58,525 nt of DNA from Streptomyces coffeae (GCF_016741875.1 NZ_JAERRF010000041.1:1-58525), one strand, 5' to 3'. Positions 33,755 through 42,795 are shown, counted from the stretch's first letter. Translations and numbers: made by a program. Notes: generated from the letters alone by a model not told the origin.

Positions 33755-35068
33755 GTGCGGTTGCCGGACCCCGAGCGCTCCCGGGCGGTCCTGATCGGCA
33801 CGAGCCGGTACACCGATCCCGAGCTGCCCGATCTGACGGTGGTGCGGCGCACGGTGGCGGACCTGGCCGCCACCCTCACCGACACCGCCTACGGCGCGGT
33901 CCTTCCGGAGCACTGCACGACGCTGCTGGACGTCGGCGACATCAAGCAGGTCGGGCGCGCCCTGCGGACGGCGGCGCGCGCGGCGGAGGATCTGCTGCTG
34001 GTGTACTACGTCGGCCACGGTCTGATCGGGGCCAAGCGTCATGAGCTCTATCTGTCGCTGACCGACAGCGAGTGGGCCCACCCCGAGTTCGACTCGCTGG
34101 AGTACAGCAAGCTGCGCGACGTGGTGCTCGACAGCCCGGCCGCCTCCAAGGTCATCATCCTCGACAACTGCTTCTCCGGCCGGGCGCTCAGCGGCACCAT
34201 GGCCGCCCCGCAGGCCGTCGTGGCGGGGCAGATCGAGGTCGCGGGCACCTATGTGATGGCCTCGTCCCCGGACGACGAGGTGTCCCTGGTGCTCGAGGGC
34301 GAGGACAAGACGGCGTTCACCGGCCGGCTGCTCCGGCTGCTGCGTGAGGGGGTGAACGACGGTCCCGCGCTGCTCAGCATCGAGGAGCTGTATCTGCGGC
34401 TCCAGCACATCATGCGGGCCGAAGGGCTCCCCGAGCCGCTCCAGCGCGGCAGCCGGAACGCGGCGCTGCTCGCCCTCGGCCGCAACCGCGCCCACGGCCG
34501 CACCGCCGAACGCGCCCGGCGGGCCCGCCACGCGGCGGCCGTGGCGCTGTGCGAGGCCGGGCGGTATGAGGAGGCGGCAGAGAGCTTGAGCGCCCTTCTG
34601 GCGGAGCAGCAGGACCTGTTGGGCGCCGACCACGAGGAGACGCTGCGCAGCCGTCAGTGGCTCGCGCACAGCCTCGGCGGAGCCGGAGCCCCGGCGGAGT
34701 CGGCCGGGACGCTGCGGGAGATCCACGCCCTTCAGGTGACGGTGCTCGGCGCCGACCATCCGGACACCCTGCGCAGTCGCCAGTTCCTCGCCGTCAACCT
34801 GGGCGAGTCCGGGCGGCGTCCGGAGGCCATCAGGCTGCTCCGGCTGCTGCTGATCGACCGGCGGCGGGTGCTCGGCCCCGACGACGTCCACACCCTGCGC
34901 ACCCGCCATGTGCTGGCCCACAACCTGGCGCGGGCCGGGGAGCCGGACGAGGCGGCGGCGCGCTTACGCGAACTGGCCGCCGACCGCGAGCGGATCCTCG
35001 GCGCGGACCATCCGCACACCAGGCGGGCCCTGAGCGATCTGTCCGCCCTGCTCGGCGAGGTGAGTTGA
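33755..35068 (+). CDS. caspase-like protease with TPR repeats (EACC1-associated)
   Basis: The 437-aa protein has an N-terminal caspase-fold protease (about 5-230). The catalytic dyad is intact: H88 in YYVGHG and C139 in ILDNCFSG. The C-terminal half (about 245-435) carries four TPR-like repeats with the recurring LGADHxxTLRSRxxLA pattern, of the kind found in NLR-like sensors; they may recognise a trigger or the partner proteins. Bacterial caspases of this type act as abortive-infection or cell-death effectors. The start is GTG. The stop overlaps the Clp_N gene start (TGATG at 35066-35070), so the three genes form a tight operon. There is no NACHT or STAND ATPase in it. Confidence 0.88.
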   Translation: MRLPDPERSRAVLIGTSRYTDPELPDLTVVRRTVADLAATLTDTAYGAVLPEHCTTLLDVGDIKQVGRALRTAARAAEDLLLVYYVGHGLIGAKRHELYLSLTDSEWAHPEFDSLEYSKLRDVVLDSPAASKVIILDNCFSGRALSGTMAAPQAVVAGQIEVAGTYVMASSPDDEVSLVLEGEDKTAFTGRLLRLLREGVNDGPALLSIEELYLRLQHIMRAEGLPEPLQRGSRNAALLALGRNRAHGRTAERARRARHAAAVALCEAGRYEEAAESLSALLAEQQDLLGADHEETLRSRQWLAHSLGGAGAPAESAGTLREIHALQVTVLGADHPDTLRSRQFLAVNLGESGRRPEAIRLLRLLLIDRRRVLGPDDVHTLRTRHVLAHNLARAGEPDEAAARLRELAADRERILGADHPHTRRALSDLSALLGEVS

Positions 35069-36735
35069 TGTTCGAGCGCTTCACCGACGGGGCGCGGCGC
35101 GCCATCGTGATGGCCCAGGAGGAGGCCCGGCGGCTCAAGCACGCTTCCATCGGCACCGAGCACATCCTGCTCGGTCTGATCGCCGAGACCGGGACCCCGG
35201 GCACCCGGGCCCTGGAGGCCGCCGGGATCGACCGGGACGCCTTGCGGCGCCAGGTGGAGCGGGCCGTGCCACCCGGCACGGTGACGTCCACCGGCCATAT
35301 CCCGTTCACCCCGCGCGCCAAGAAGGTGCTGGAGCTGGCCCTGCGCGAATCCCTCCAGCTCGGCCACAACTACATCGGCACCGAGCACCTTCTGCTCGGG
35401 CTGATGCGGGAGGGCGAAGCCACCGGGGCGCAGGCTCTGCGGTCGCTCGGGGCCGATACGGAGGGGCTGCGCCGCTGTGTGCGCGCCGGTGAATCGCCGT
35501 CGGCGCCCGCCTCCGCCGCCGCGACCGGCTACCAGTTCGAGCGTTACACCGACCGCGCGCGCCGGGCCGTGGTGTCCGCGCAGGAGGACGCGCGCGGGCT
35601 CAAGCACACCTCCATCGGCACCGAGCATCTGCTGCTGGGCCTGTTCGCGGCCGGAGGTGTCGCCGCCCAGGTCCTGGAGAGTCTGGCGGTGTCGCGGGAG
35701 TTGGTGCACGCCCGGGTGGTGGAGATCGTCGGGCCCGGCGCCGAGGCGCCGACCGGGCATATCCCGTTCACCCCGCGCGCAAAGAAGGTGCTGGAGCTGG
35801 CCCTGCGCGAGGCCCTCACCCTCGGCCATGACCATGTCGGCCCGGAGCATCTGCTGCTGGGTCTGGTGCGGGAGGGCGAGGGACTGGCCGTCCAGATCCT
35901 CACCACCGTCCTCGGCAAGGACGGCGGCAGGACGCTGCGCGACCGGGTCGTCCAGCTGCTCAAGCCTCCGCCGCCGGAGGCGGAGCGGCCCGAGCCCACC
36001 GCGCTGCGTGATCTGACCCAGGCCGCGCGGAGGTCACAGCTGGATCCGGTGGCCGGGCGCGAGCGGGAGATCCAGCGGGTGATGCAGGTGCTGATGCGCA
36101 AGTCCCGCAACAGCGCCCTGCTGGTGGGGGAGCCGGGCGTGGGCCGGACCGCGATCGTCATGGGGCTGGCCCAGCGGCTGGCGCGTGGTGAGGCACCGGC
36201 GGGGCTGTCCGGGGTGCGGCTGTGTGCCGTCGACCCCCAGCGGGTGGGCACGGCGCTGGAGCGGCTGCGCGAACCGGCGAGCACGGTGCTCTTCCTCGAC
36301 GACGCCGAGCTGGGCGAGGGCTCCGACACGCTGTCCGCGCTGCGGGAGTCCGGGGCGCGGGTGATCGCCGTCGTCGAACCGGCCGCGCACCGGCCCGCGC
36401 TGGAGACGTTCTTCCAGCCGGTCCCGGTGGATGAGCCCTCCGTGGACGACATGATGGCCATCCTGCGGCTGCTGCGCCCCGAGTACGAGCGCCACCACGG
36501 CGTCTCGATCACCGATGACGCTCTGGAGGCCGCCATCACCCTCGCGGTCCAGCACCGTCCCGACCAGGTGCTGCCGGGCAAGGCCATCGAGGTGCTGGAC
36601 GAGGCCGGGGCCCGGGTCCGGCTGACCGACGGCGCCCGGACGGTGGACGGGGCGGTGGTCGCCGGGCTGTTCGCGGAAGGACCGGGGGCGGGGCGGGCGT
36701 TCGACGACGACCGCTATGTCTGGGCCATGAGCTGA
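35068..36735 (+). CDS. double Clp_N protein with degenerate AAA domain
   Basis: The 555-aa protein carries two Clp_N domains (about 1-140 and 155-298), each with the paired RFTxxARRA...HxxIGTEHxLLGL and PFTPRAKKVLELALRE blocks. An Asp/Pro linker follows, then a single ClpB/ClpC NBD1-like AAA domain (about 325-540). Key residues are altered: Walker A is GEPGVGRT (R360 replaces the usual Lys) and Walker B LFLDD has D412 in place of Glu. The arginine-finger segment LETFFQPV lacks Arg, and the second AAA domain is missing. It is therefore probably not an active unfoldase but a recognition or scaffold protein. It begins at the ATG overlapping the caspase stop. Confidence 0.85.
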   Translation: MFERFTDGARRAIVMAQEEARRLKHASIGTEHILLGLIAETGTPGTRALEAAGIDRDALRRQVERAVPPGTVTSTGHIPFTPRAKKVLELALRESLQLGHNYIGTEHLLLGLMREGEATGAQALRSLGADTEGLRRCVRAGESPSAPASAAATGYQFERYTDRARRAVVSAQEDARGLKHTSIGTEHLLLGLFAAGGVAAQVLESLAVSRELVHARVVEIVGPGAEAPTGHIPFTPRAKKVLELALREALTLGHDHVGPEHLLLGLVREGEGLAVQILTTVLGKDGGRTLRDRVVQLLKPPPPEAERPEPTALRDLTQAARRSQLDPVAGREREIQRVMQVLMRKSRNSALLVGEPGVGRTAIVMGLAQRLARGEAPAGLSGVRLCAVDPQRVGTALERLREPASTVLFLDDAELGEGSDTLSALRESGARVIAVVEPAAHRPALETFFQPVPVDEPSVDDMMAILRLLRPEYERHHGVSITDDALEAAITLAVQHRPDQVLPGKAIEVLDEAGARVRLTDGARTVDGAVVAGLFAEGPGAGRAFDDDRYVWAMS

Positions 36736-36753
36736 GCTCCTCCCGTACGACAA

Positions 36754-36780
36754 CGGCCGGACCCCGAAGGAGTCCGGCCG
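36754..36780. terminator. hairpin between Clp_N gene and pyk
   Basis: Arms cggccggac (36754-36762) and gtccggccg (36772-36780), 9-bp stem, between two convergent genes. A homopolymer of 12 G (36787-36798) follows directly before the pyk stop codon. Confidence 0.6.
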
Positions 36781-36786
36781 CGCTGC

Positions 36787-36798
36787 GGGGGGGGGGGG
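36787..36798. repeat. 12-G homopolymer
   Basis: Twelve G directly after the terminator hairpin and before the pyk stop codon. Such tracts are prone to slippage and to sequencing error; the pyk frame itself is not affected. Confidence 0.6.
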
Positions 36799-38226
36799 CT
36801 ACTTGACCTCGCCGCCCTGGTGGTGCACCCGCACCATGTTGGTGGTGCCGGGGACACCGGGGGGCGAACCAGCAGTGATGATCATGGTGTCGCCCGCGGA
36901 GTAGCGGCCCAGCTTCAGCAGTTCGGCGTCGACCAGGTCCACCATCGCGTCGGTGTTCTCCACGTAGGGCACCACGAAGGACTCCACGCCCCAGCTCAGC
37001 GTGAGCTGGTTGCGGGTGGCGGCGTCGGTGGTGAAGGCCAGGATCGGCTGCTGCGCGCGGTAGCGGGACAGCCGCCGCGCGGTGTCACCGGACTTGGTGA
37101 ACGCCACCAGCGACTTGGCGCCCAGGAAATCGGCGATCTCGCAGGCCGCGCGGGCCACCGAACCACCCTGCGTGCGGGGCTTCTTGCCCGGCACCAGCGG
37201 CTGGAGGCCACGGGAGAGCAGCTCCTGCTCGGCGGCCTGGACGATCCGGGACATCGTCTTGACGGTCTCGATCGGATACGAGCCGACCGAGGACTCGGCG
37301 GAGAGCATGACCGCGTCCGCCCCGTCCAGGATCGCGTTGGCGACGTCGGACGCCTCGGCGCGGGTGGGACGGGAGTTGGTGATCATCGACTCCATCATCT
37401 GGGTCGCCACGATCACCGGCTTGGCGTTCCGGCGGCACAGCTCGATCAGCCGCTTCTGCACCATGGGGACCTTCTCCAGCGGGTATTCCACCGCCAGGTC
37501 ACCGCGGGCCACCATCACCCCGTCGAAGGCCGCGACGACGTCGTCCATGTTGGCGACCGCCTGCGGCTTCTCGACCTTGGCGATGACCGGCACGCGGCGG
37601 CCGGCCTCGTCCATCACCCGGTGCACATCGCGGACGTCGGCCGCGTCCCGGACGAAGGACAGCGCGACCATGTCGCACCCCATGCCCAGGGCGAACCTCA
37701 GGTCCTCGATGTCCTTCTCGGACAGCGCCGGGACATTGACCGCCGCACCCGGCAGGTTGATCCCCTTGTGGTCGGAGATCACCCCGCCCTCGATCACGAT
37801 GGTCCGCACCCGCGGGCCCTCGACCGCGGTGACCCGCAGCTCCACATTGCCGTCGTTGATCAGGATCTGGTCGCCCTTGGAGACATCGCCCGGCAGCCCC
37901 TTGTAGGTGGTGCCGCAGATGGTCCGGTCACCGGGGACATCCTCGGTGGTGATGATGAACTCATCGCCGCGGACCAGCTCCACCGGGCCGTCGGCGAAGG
38001 TCTCCAGACGGATCTTGGGGCCCTGGAGGTCGGCCAGCACACCCACCGCGTGCCCGGTCTCCTCGGACGCCTTGCGGACGCGGTGGTACCGCTCCTCGTG
38101 CTCCGCGTGACTCCCGTGGCTCATATTGAATCGGGCCACGTTCATCCCGGCCTCGATGAGTGACTTCAGCTGGTCGTAGGAGTCGACGGCGGGGCCCAGG
38201 GTGCAGACGATTTTGGAACGGCGCAT
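36799..38226 (-). CDS. pyk: pyruvate kinase
   Basis: Catalyses phosphoenolpyruvate + ADP to pyruvate + ATP, the last step of glycolysis. The 475-aa product begins MRRSKIVCTLGPAVDSYDQL. Seen motifs are the active-site segment VIAKVEKPQAV with the catalytic Lys, the Mg-binding block MVARGDLAVEYPLEKVP, ATQMMESMITNSRPTRAEASDVANAILDGADAVMLSAESSVGSYP, and the C-terminal allosteric domain ending MVRVHHQGGEVK. The length is typical. It is followed on the same strand only by the G tract; it stands upstream of no other gene. Neighbouring ackA, pta and pfkA make a glycolysis/overflow group. Confidence 0.97.
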   Translation of the reverse strand: MRRSKIVCTLGPAVDSYDQLKSLIEAGMNVARFNMSHGSHAEHEERYHRVRKASEETGHAVGVLADLQGPKIRLETFADGPVELVRGDEFIITTEDVPGDRTICGTTYKGLPGDVSKGDQILINDGNVELRVTAVEGPRVRTIVIEGGVISDHKGINLPGAAVNVPALSEKDIEDLRFALGMGCDMVALSFVRDAADVRDVHRVMDEAGRRVPVIAKVEKPQAVANMDDVVAAFDGVMVARGDLAVEYPLEKVPMVQKRLIELCRRNAKPVIVATQMMESMITNSRPTRAEASDVANAILDGADAVMLSAESSVGSYPIETVKTMSRIVQAAEQELLSRGLQPLVPGKKPRTQGGSVARAACEIADFLGAKSLVAFTKSGDTARRLSRYRAQQPILAFTTDAATRNQLTLSWGVESFVVPYVENTDAMVDLVDAELLKLGRYSAGDTMIITAGSPPGVPGTTNMVRVHHQGGEVK

Positions 38227-38298
38227 GAGGCTGATCCTATCGGTTTGTTTCGGAGCGGAATATTTCAGGCCGGAGAAGGACCGGCAACAAAACGACAG

Positions 38299-39444
38299 CT
38301 AGTCGCTGACCAGGTCGAACGTCTGGCTGGCGATCTCCAGCTCTTCATCGGTGGGCACCACGGCCACCGCGACCCGGCTGGACTCGGCGGAGATCAGCCG
38401 TGCCCCGGAGCCACGCAGCGCGTTGCGCACCGTGTCCACCTCGACACCGAACGCGGTGAGCCCGCGCATCGCCGCCTCCCGGACCGCCGCGGAGTTCTCC
38501 CCCACGCCCGCGGTGAAGGCGATGGCGTCCACCCGCCCGAGTACCGCGGTGTACGCGCCCACATACTTCCGCAGCCGGTGGATGTAGATGTCGAAGGCGA
38601 GCTGCGCGTCCGGATCGCCCTCGCCCATCCGGCGGCCGATCTCGCGCATGTCGTTGTCCCCGCACAGCCCGAGCAGCCCGCTGCGCTTGTTGAGCAGGGT
38701 GTCGATCTCGTCGATGGACATCCCGCCCACCCGTGCCAGATGGAAGATCGCCGCCGCGTCCAGATCGCCCGAGCGGGTCCCCATCACCAGGCCCTCCAGC
38801 GGGGTGAGCCCCATCGAGGTGTCCACGCACACCCCGCCGCGCACGGCCGAGGCGCTGGCCCCGTTGCCCAGGTGCAGAACGATGGTGTTGACCTCGGAGA
38901 CGGGCCGGTCCAGCAGGGCCGCGGTGGCGCGGGAGACATACGCATGCGAGGTGCCGTGGAAGCCGTAGCGGCGCACCCCGAACCGGTCGGCGGTGTCCAC
39001 GTCGATCGCGTAGCGCGCGGCGGACTCCGGCATCGTCGAGTGGAACGCCGTGTCGAACACCGCGACCTGCGGCAGATCCGGGCGCAGCTCCCGGGCCACC
39101 TTGATCCCGGTGACATTGGCCGGGTTGTGCAGCGGGGCCAGCGGGATCAGCTTCTCGATCTCCTCGACCACGTCGTCGGTGATCAGCGCGGGCTCGGTGA
39201 ACCGGGTGCCGCCGTGCACCACCCGGTGGCCGACCGCCGCCAGCTCCGGTGAGTCCAGGCCCAGGTCCTGCCGGGCCAGCTCGTCGGCGACCTGCTTGAG
39301 GGCCGCCGCGTGGTCGGCGACCGGGCCCTCCCCGATCCGCTCCACGATGCCGGAGGCGAGCCGGGTGCCGTCGGCCATGTCCAGGAGCTGGTACTTGACC
39401 GACGAGGAGCCGGAGTTGAGGACGAGGATGCGGGAGCCGTTCAC
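38299..39444 (-). CDS. ackA: acetate kinase
   Basis: Makes acetate and ATP from acetyl phosphate and ADP (reversible). The 381-aa product from GTG 39444 starts VNGSRILVLNSGSSSVKYQLLD. The ASKHA fold motifs are seen as LNSGSSSVKY, the catalytic stretch HRVVHGG, FDTAFHSTMP, YGFHGTSHAYV and TAGVGENS. The frame is open far upstream inside pta, but the true start is the GTG that overlaps the pta stop by 4 nt (GTGA), so pta-ackA are coupled. The length is a little below the usual 395-400 aa. Confidence 0.97.
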   Translation of the reverse strand: MNGSRILVLNSGSSSVKYQLLDMADGTRLASGIVERIGEGPVADHAAALKQVADELARQDLGLDSPELAAVGHRVVHGGTRFTEPALITDDVVEEIEKLIPLAPLHNPANVTGIKVARELRPDLPQVAVFDTAFHSTMPESAARYAIDVDTADRFGVRRYGFHGTSHAYVSRATAALLDRPVSEVNTIVLHLGNGASASAVRGGVCVDTSMGLTPLEGLVMGTRSGDLDAAAIFHLARVGGMSIDEIDTLLNKRSGLLGLCGDNDMREIGRRMGEGDPDAQLAFDIYIHRLRKYVGAYTAVLGRVDAIAFTAGVGENSAAVREAAMRGLTAFGVEVDTVRNALRGSGARLISAESSRVAVAVVPTDEELEIASQTFDLVSD

Positions 39445-41558
39445 GCGGACTGCACCTTCTGTGTCGGGGACGTCGGGGACGTCGGGGACGTCGGGGACTG
39501 GGCCTGGATGGCGGTGATGGAGACGGTGTTGACGATGTCCTGGACGAGGGCGCCGCGGGACAGGTCGTTCACCGGCTTGCGCAGACCCTGGAGCACCGGG
39601 CCGACCGCGACCGCGCCCGCCGAGCGCTGTACGGCCTTGTAGGTGTTGTTGCCGGTGTTCAGGTCCGGGAAGATCAGCACGGTGGCCTTGCCCGCCACCT
39701 CCGAGTCGGGCAGCTTGGTCGCCGCCACCGCCGCGTCCACCGCGGCGTCGTACTGGATGGGGCCCTCGACCAGCAGGTCGGGGCGGCGCTCGCGCACCAG
39801 CTCGGTGGCCTTGCGGACCTTGTCCACATCCGCGCCGGTGCCGGAGGTGCCGGTGGAGTACGACAGCATCGCGATCCTCGGCTCCACCCCGAACTGGGCG
39901 GCGGTGGTGGCCGACTGGATGGCGATGTCCGCGAGCTGCTCGGCGTCGGGGTCCGGGTTGACCGCGCAGTCGCCGTACACCAGTACCCGGTCGGCCAGGC
40001 ACATGAAGAACACCGACGAGACGATGTGGGCGCCCGGCGCGGTCTTGATGATCTCGAACGCGGGCCGGATGGTGGCGGCGGTGGAGTGCACCGCGCCGGA
40101 GACCATCCCGTCGGCCAGCCCCTCCTGCACCATCAGGGTGCCGAAGTAGGAGACATCGGCCACCACGTCGTACGCCAGCTCGTAGGAGACGCCCTTGTGG
40201 GCGCGCAGCCCGGCGTAGCTCTCGGCGAAGCGCTCCCGCAGCGGGGAGGTCTGCGGATCGACCACATCGGCGTCCGCGAGCTGGATGCCCAGCTCGGCGG
40301 CGCGCTTGCGGACCGTGTCCTCCTCGCCGAGCAGGGTGAGGTCGCACACATCCCGGCGCAGCAGCACATCGGCCGCCCGCAGCACCCGCTCCTCGGTGCC
40401 CTCGGGGAGGACGACCCGGCGGCGGTGCGAGCGGGAGCGCTCGATCAGCTCGTGCTCGAACATCATCGGGGTGACCCGGCCGGAGCGGGCCACCGCGATC
40501 CGCTCGGTGAGCGCCGCGGTGTCCACATGCCGCTCGAAGAGGCCGAGCGCGGTCTCCGCCTTGCGCGGCGCGCCCGCGTTGAGCTTGCCCTCGATCGCGA
40601 ACAGCTCGGCCGCGGTCGGGAAGGACCCGCCCGCCACCGACGCCACCGGGGTGCCCGGGGCCAGCCGCGAGGCGAGCGCCAGGATGTCCGGGCCCGGCCG
40701 CTCGTCCAGGGTGAGCAGCACTCCGGCGATGGCCGGGGCGCCCGCGCTGTGGGCGGCCAGTGCGCCCACGATCAGATCGGCGCGGTCCCCGGGCGTCACC
40801 ACCAGACAGCCCTCGGTGAGCGCGGGCAGGAAGCGGGGCAGCATCGCGCCGCCGAAGACGAAGTCCCGTACGTCCCTCGAGAGTCCGGCGTGATCGCCGA
40901 GCAGCACCTCGGCGCCCAGGGTGCGGACGATCTGTGTGACGGTGGGCGCCGACAGCGCGGCGTCCTCGGGCAGCGCGTAGCAGGGGACCGGCAGCCGGGA
41001 GCCCAGCCGCTCGGCGATGGCCGCGCGGTCATCGGCGGCGACCCGGTTGACCACCACGGAGACCACGTCGCAGCCCTGTGCCTCATAGGCCCGGTAGGCG
41101 TTGTGCGCCTCGGCGCCGACCGACTCCGCGGTCTGGTTCTGCCCGCCCACGACGGCGATCACCGAGGCCCCGAACTCATTGGCCAGCCGCGCGTTGAGCC
41201 CCAGCTCGTCGGGGAGGCTGGTGGCCGCGTAGTCGCTGCCCAGCACCAGGACGTACTCGTACTCCCGGGCCACCTCGTGGAACCGGCCGACCAGCCGGGA
41301 GACCAGCTCGTCGGAGCCCCGCTCGGCCTGGAGGGCGGCCGCCTCCTCGTAGCTCATGCCGAGGGCGGACGCGGGGGACTGGCTCAGCCGGTAGCGGGCC
41401 CGCAGCAGGTCGAAGAGGCGGTCCGGGTCGTCGTGCACCAGGGGCCGGAAGACCCCGACCCGGTCGACATGGCGGGTCAGGAGCTCCATGACTCCCAGCT
41501 CGACCACCTGGCGTCCGTCGCCACGTTCGATCCCGGTCACGTACACGCTGCGCGTCAC
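39441..41558 (-). CDS. pta: phosphate acetyltransferase, long form
   Basis: Interconverts acetyl-CoA and acetyl phosphate. The 705-aa product from GTG 41558 (VTRSVYVTGIERGDGRQVVELG) has an N-terminal P-loop-like/DRTGG regulatory region (about 1-370) and the C-terminal PTA_PTB catalytic domain (about 385-690), with RRRVVLPEGTEERVLRAAD, DGMVSGAVHSTAATIRPA and SYSTGTSGTGADVDKV. GGAG lies 6 nt before the start. The C-terminus carries an in-frame run of four Ser-Pro-Thr units from a 9-bp DNA repeat. Coupled to ackA; divergent from pfkA. Confidence 0.96.
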   Translation of the reverse strand: MTRSVYVTGIERGDGRQVVELGVMELLTRHVDRVGVFRPLVHDDPDRLFDLLRARYRLSQSPASALGMSYEEAAALQAERGSDELVSRLVGRFHEVAREYEYVLVLGSDYAATSLPDELGLNARLANEFGASVIAVVGGQNQTAESVGAEAHNAYRAYEAQGCDVVSVVVNRVAADDRAAIAERLGSRLPVPCYALPEDAALSAPTVTQIVRTLGAEVLLGDHAGLSRDVRDFVFGGAMLPRFLPALTEGCLVVTPGDRADLIVGALAAHSAGAPAIAGVLLTLDERPGPDILALASRLAPGTPVASVAGGSFPTAAELFAIEGKLNAGAPRKAETALGLFERHVDTAALTERIAVARSGRVTPMMFEHELIERSRSHRRRVVLPEGTEERVLRAADVLLRRDVCDLTLLGEEDTVRKRAAELGIQLADADVVDPQTSPLRERFAESYAGLRAHKGVSYELAYDVVADVSYFGTLMVQEGLADGMVSGAVHSTAATIRPAFEIIKTAPGAHIVSSVFFMCLADRVLVYGDCAVNPDPDAEQLADIAIQSATTAAQFGVEPRIAMLSYSTGTSGTGADVDKVRKATELVRERRPDLLVEGPIQYDAAVDAAVAATKLPDSEVAGKATVLIFPDLNTGNNTYKAVQRSAGAVAVGPVLQGLRKPVNDLSRGALVQDIVNTVSITAIQAQSPTSPTSPTSPTQKVQSA
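39463..39498 (-). repeat. four perfect 9-bp repeats in the pta 3' end
   Basis: gtcggggac is repeated four times without change (39463-39498). On the coding strand this encodes four Ser-Pro-Thr units near the Pta C-terminus. Copy number could vary by slippage without changing the frame. Confidence 0.85.
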
Positions 41559-41603
41559 GCGTGATCTCCGTTTCCTCGGCGTTCCTCGGGGGTTGTCCCG
41601 GTC

Positions 41604-41620
41604 TGCGTCCTTCGGACGCA
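41604..41620. other. small hairpin in pta-pfkA divergent region
   Basis: TGCGTCC-ttc-GGACGCA is a perfect 7-bp stem with 3-nt loop between the pta start and the pfkA promoter, within the pta leader if transcription starts beyond it. The role is unknown. Confidence 0.4.
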
Positions 41621-41649
41621 AATGGGCCACATTGTAGGGCCCAGTCCTC

Positions 41650-41678
41650 TTGACAATACCTGCGGCCGTGGTTAGGGC
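41650..41678 (+). promoter_or_regulatory. vegetative-type promoter for pfkA
   Basis: TTGACA (41650-41655), a 17-nt spacer and TAGGGC (41673-41678) give a near-consensus housekeeping promoter about 90 nt upstream of the pfkA ATG. This is the clearest sigma-70-type promoter seen in the window. Confidence 0.6.
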
Positions 41679-41769
41679 GCTCGCCAGTGCGAGGGATACA
41701 GCACCACCGAGCCCATGAAACAATCGGACTGGCTCAGATCTACCCGTAGGGAGCAGGAGACACAGCACG

Positions 41770-42795
41770 ATGCGCATCGGAGTTCTCACCGCAGGCGGCG
41801 ACTGTCCCGGCCTCAACGCTGTGATCCGGTCGGTCGTCCATCGCGCGGTGGCCGGCCACGGTGATGAGGTGATCGGGTTCGAGGACGGCTTCCGCGGCCT
41901 GCTCGACGGCCGCCACCGCAAGCTGGACCTCGACGACGTCGCCGGCATCCTCTCCCGCGGGGGCACCATCCTCGGCTCCTCCCGGCTGGAGCGGGCCCGG
42001 CTGCGCGAGGCGTGCGAGACCTCCAGGGACCACGCCCGCGACTACGGCATCGACGTGCTGATCCCGATCGGCGGCGAGGGCACCCTCACCGCCGCCCGGA
42101 TGCTCTCGGACGCGGGGCTGCCCATCGTCGGCGTCCCCAAGACCATCGACAACGACATCTCCTCCACCGACCGCACCTTCGGTTTCGACACCGCCGTCGG
42201 CGTGGCCACCGAGGCCATGGACCGGCTGAAGACCACCGCCGAATCGCATCAGCGCGTCATGGTCGTCGAGGTCATGGGACGGCACGCGGGCTGGATCGCC
42301 CTGGAGTCCGGGATGGCCGGCGGTGCCCACGGCATCTGTCTGCCGGAGCGGCCCTTCGAGGTCGACGCCCTGGTGAAGATGGTCGAGGAGCGCTTCTCGC
42401 GCGGCAAGAAGTTCGCGGTCATCTGCGTGGCCGAAGGCGCGCACCCCGCCGAGGGCTCCATGGAGTACCAGAAGGGCGAGATCGACCAGTACGGCCACGA
42501 GCGGTTCGCCGGAATCGGCAACCGCCTGGCGGCCGAGCTGGAGCGGCGCCTCGGCAAGGAGGCCCGCCCGGTGATCCTCGGCCATGTGCAGCGCGGCGGC
42601 ACCCCCACCGCGTACGACCGGGTGCTCGCCACCCGCTTCGGCTGGCACGCCGTCGAGGCCGCGCACCGCGGTGACTTCGGCATGATGACGGCGCTGCGCG
42701 GCACGGACATCGCGATGGTGCCGATCGCCAACGCCGTCACCGCGCTGAAGACCGTTCCGGTGGACCGCATGGACGAGGCCGAGTCGGTCTTCTGA
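41770..42795 (+). CDS. pfkA: 6-phosphofructokinase
   Basis: Phosphorylates fructose 6-phosphate to fructose 1,6-bisphosphate. The 341-aa product has GGDCPGLNAVIRSVVH (nucleotide loop), GGEGTLTAA and PKTIDNDISSTDRTFGF, and MGRHAGWIALESG, HVQRGGTP. The Gly after Glu in GGEGT (position corresponding to E. coli G104) indicates ATP rather than pyrophosphate as donor. The Lys in PKTIDND is otherwise typical of PPi-type sequences; this mix is known for actinomycete ATP-PFKs. The ATG has GGGAGCAGGAGACAC upstream, and a clear promoter and terminator bracket it. Confidence 0.96.
   Translation: MRIGVLTAGGDCPGLNAVIRSVVHRAVAGHGDEVIGFEDGFRGLLDGRHRKLDLDDVAGILSRGGTILGSSRLERARLREACETSRDHARDYGIDVLIPIGGEGTLTAARMLSDAGLPIVGVPKTIDNDISSTDRTFGFDTAVGVATEAMDRLKTTAESHQRVMVVEVMGRHAGWIALESGMAGGAHGICLPERPFEVDALVKMVEERFSRGKKFAVICVAEGAHPAEGSMEYQKGEIDQYGHERFAGIGNRLAAELERRLGKEARPVILGHVQRGGTPTAYDRVLATRFGWHAVEAAHRGDFGMMTALRGTDIAMVPIANAVTALKTVPVDRMDEAESVF

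Noticed and set aside
38299..40347. A 682-codon frame covering ackA and part of pta
   Set aside because: Only the last 381 codons encode acetate kinase; the rest is antisense-frame reading of pta, whose own frame carries the catalytic domain.
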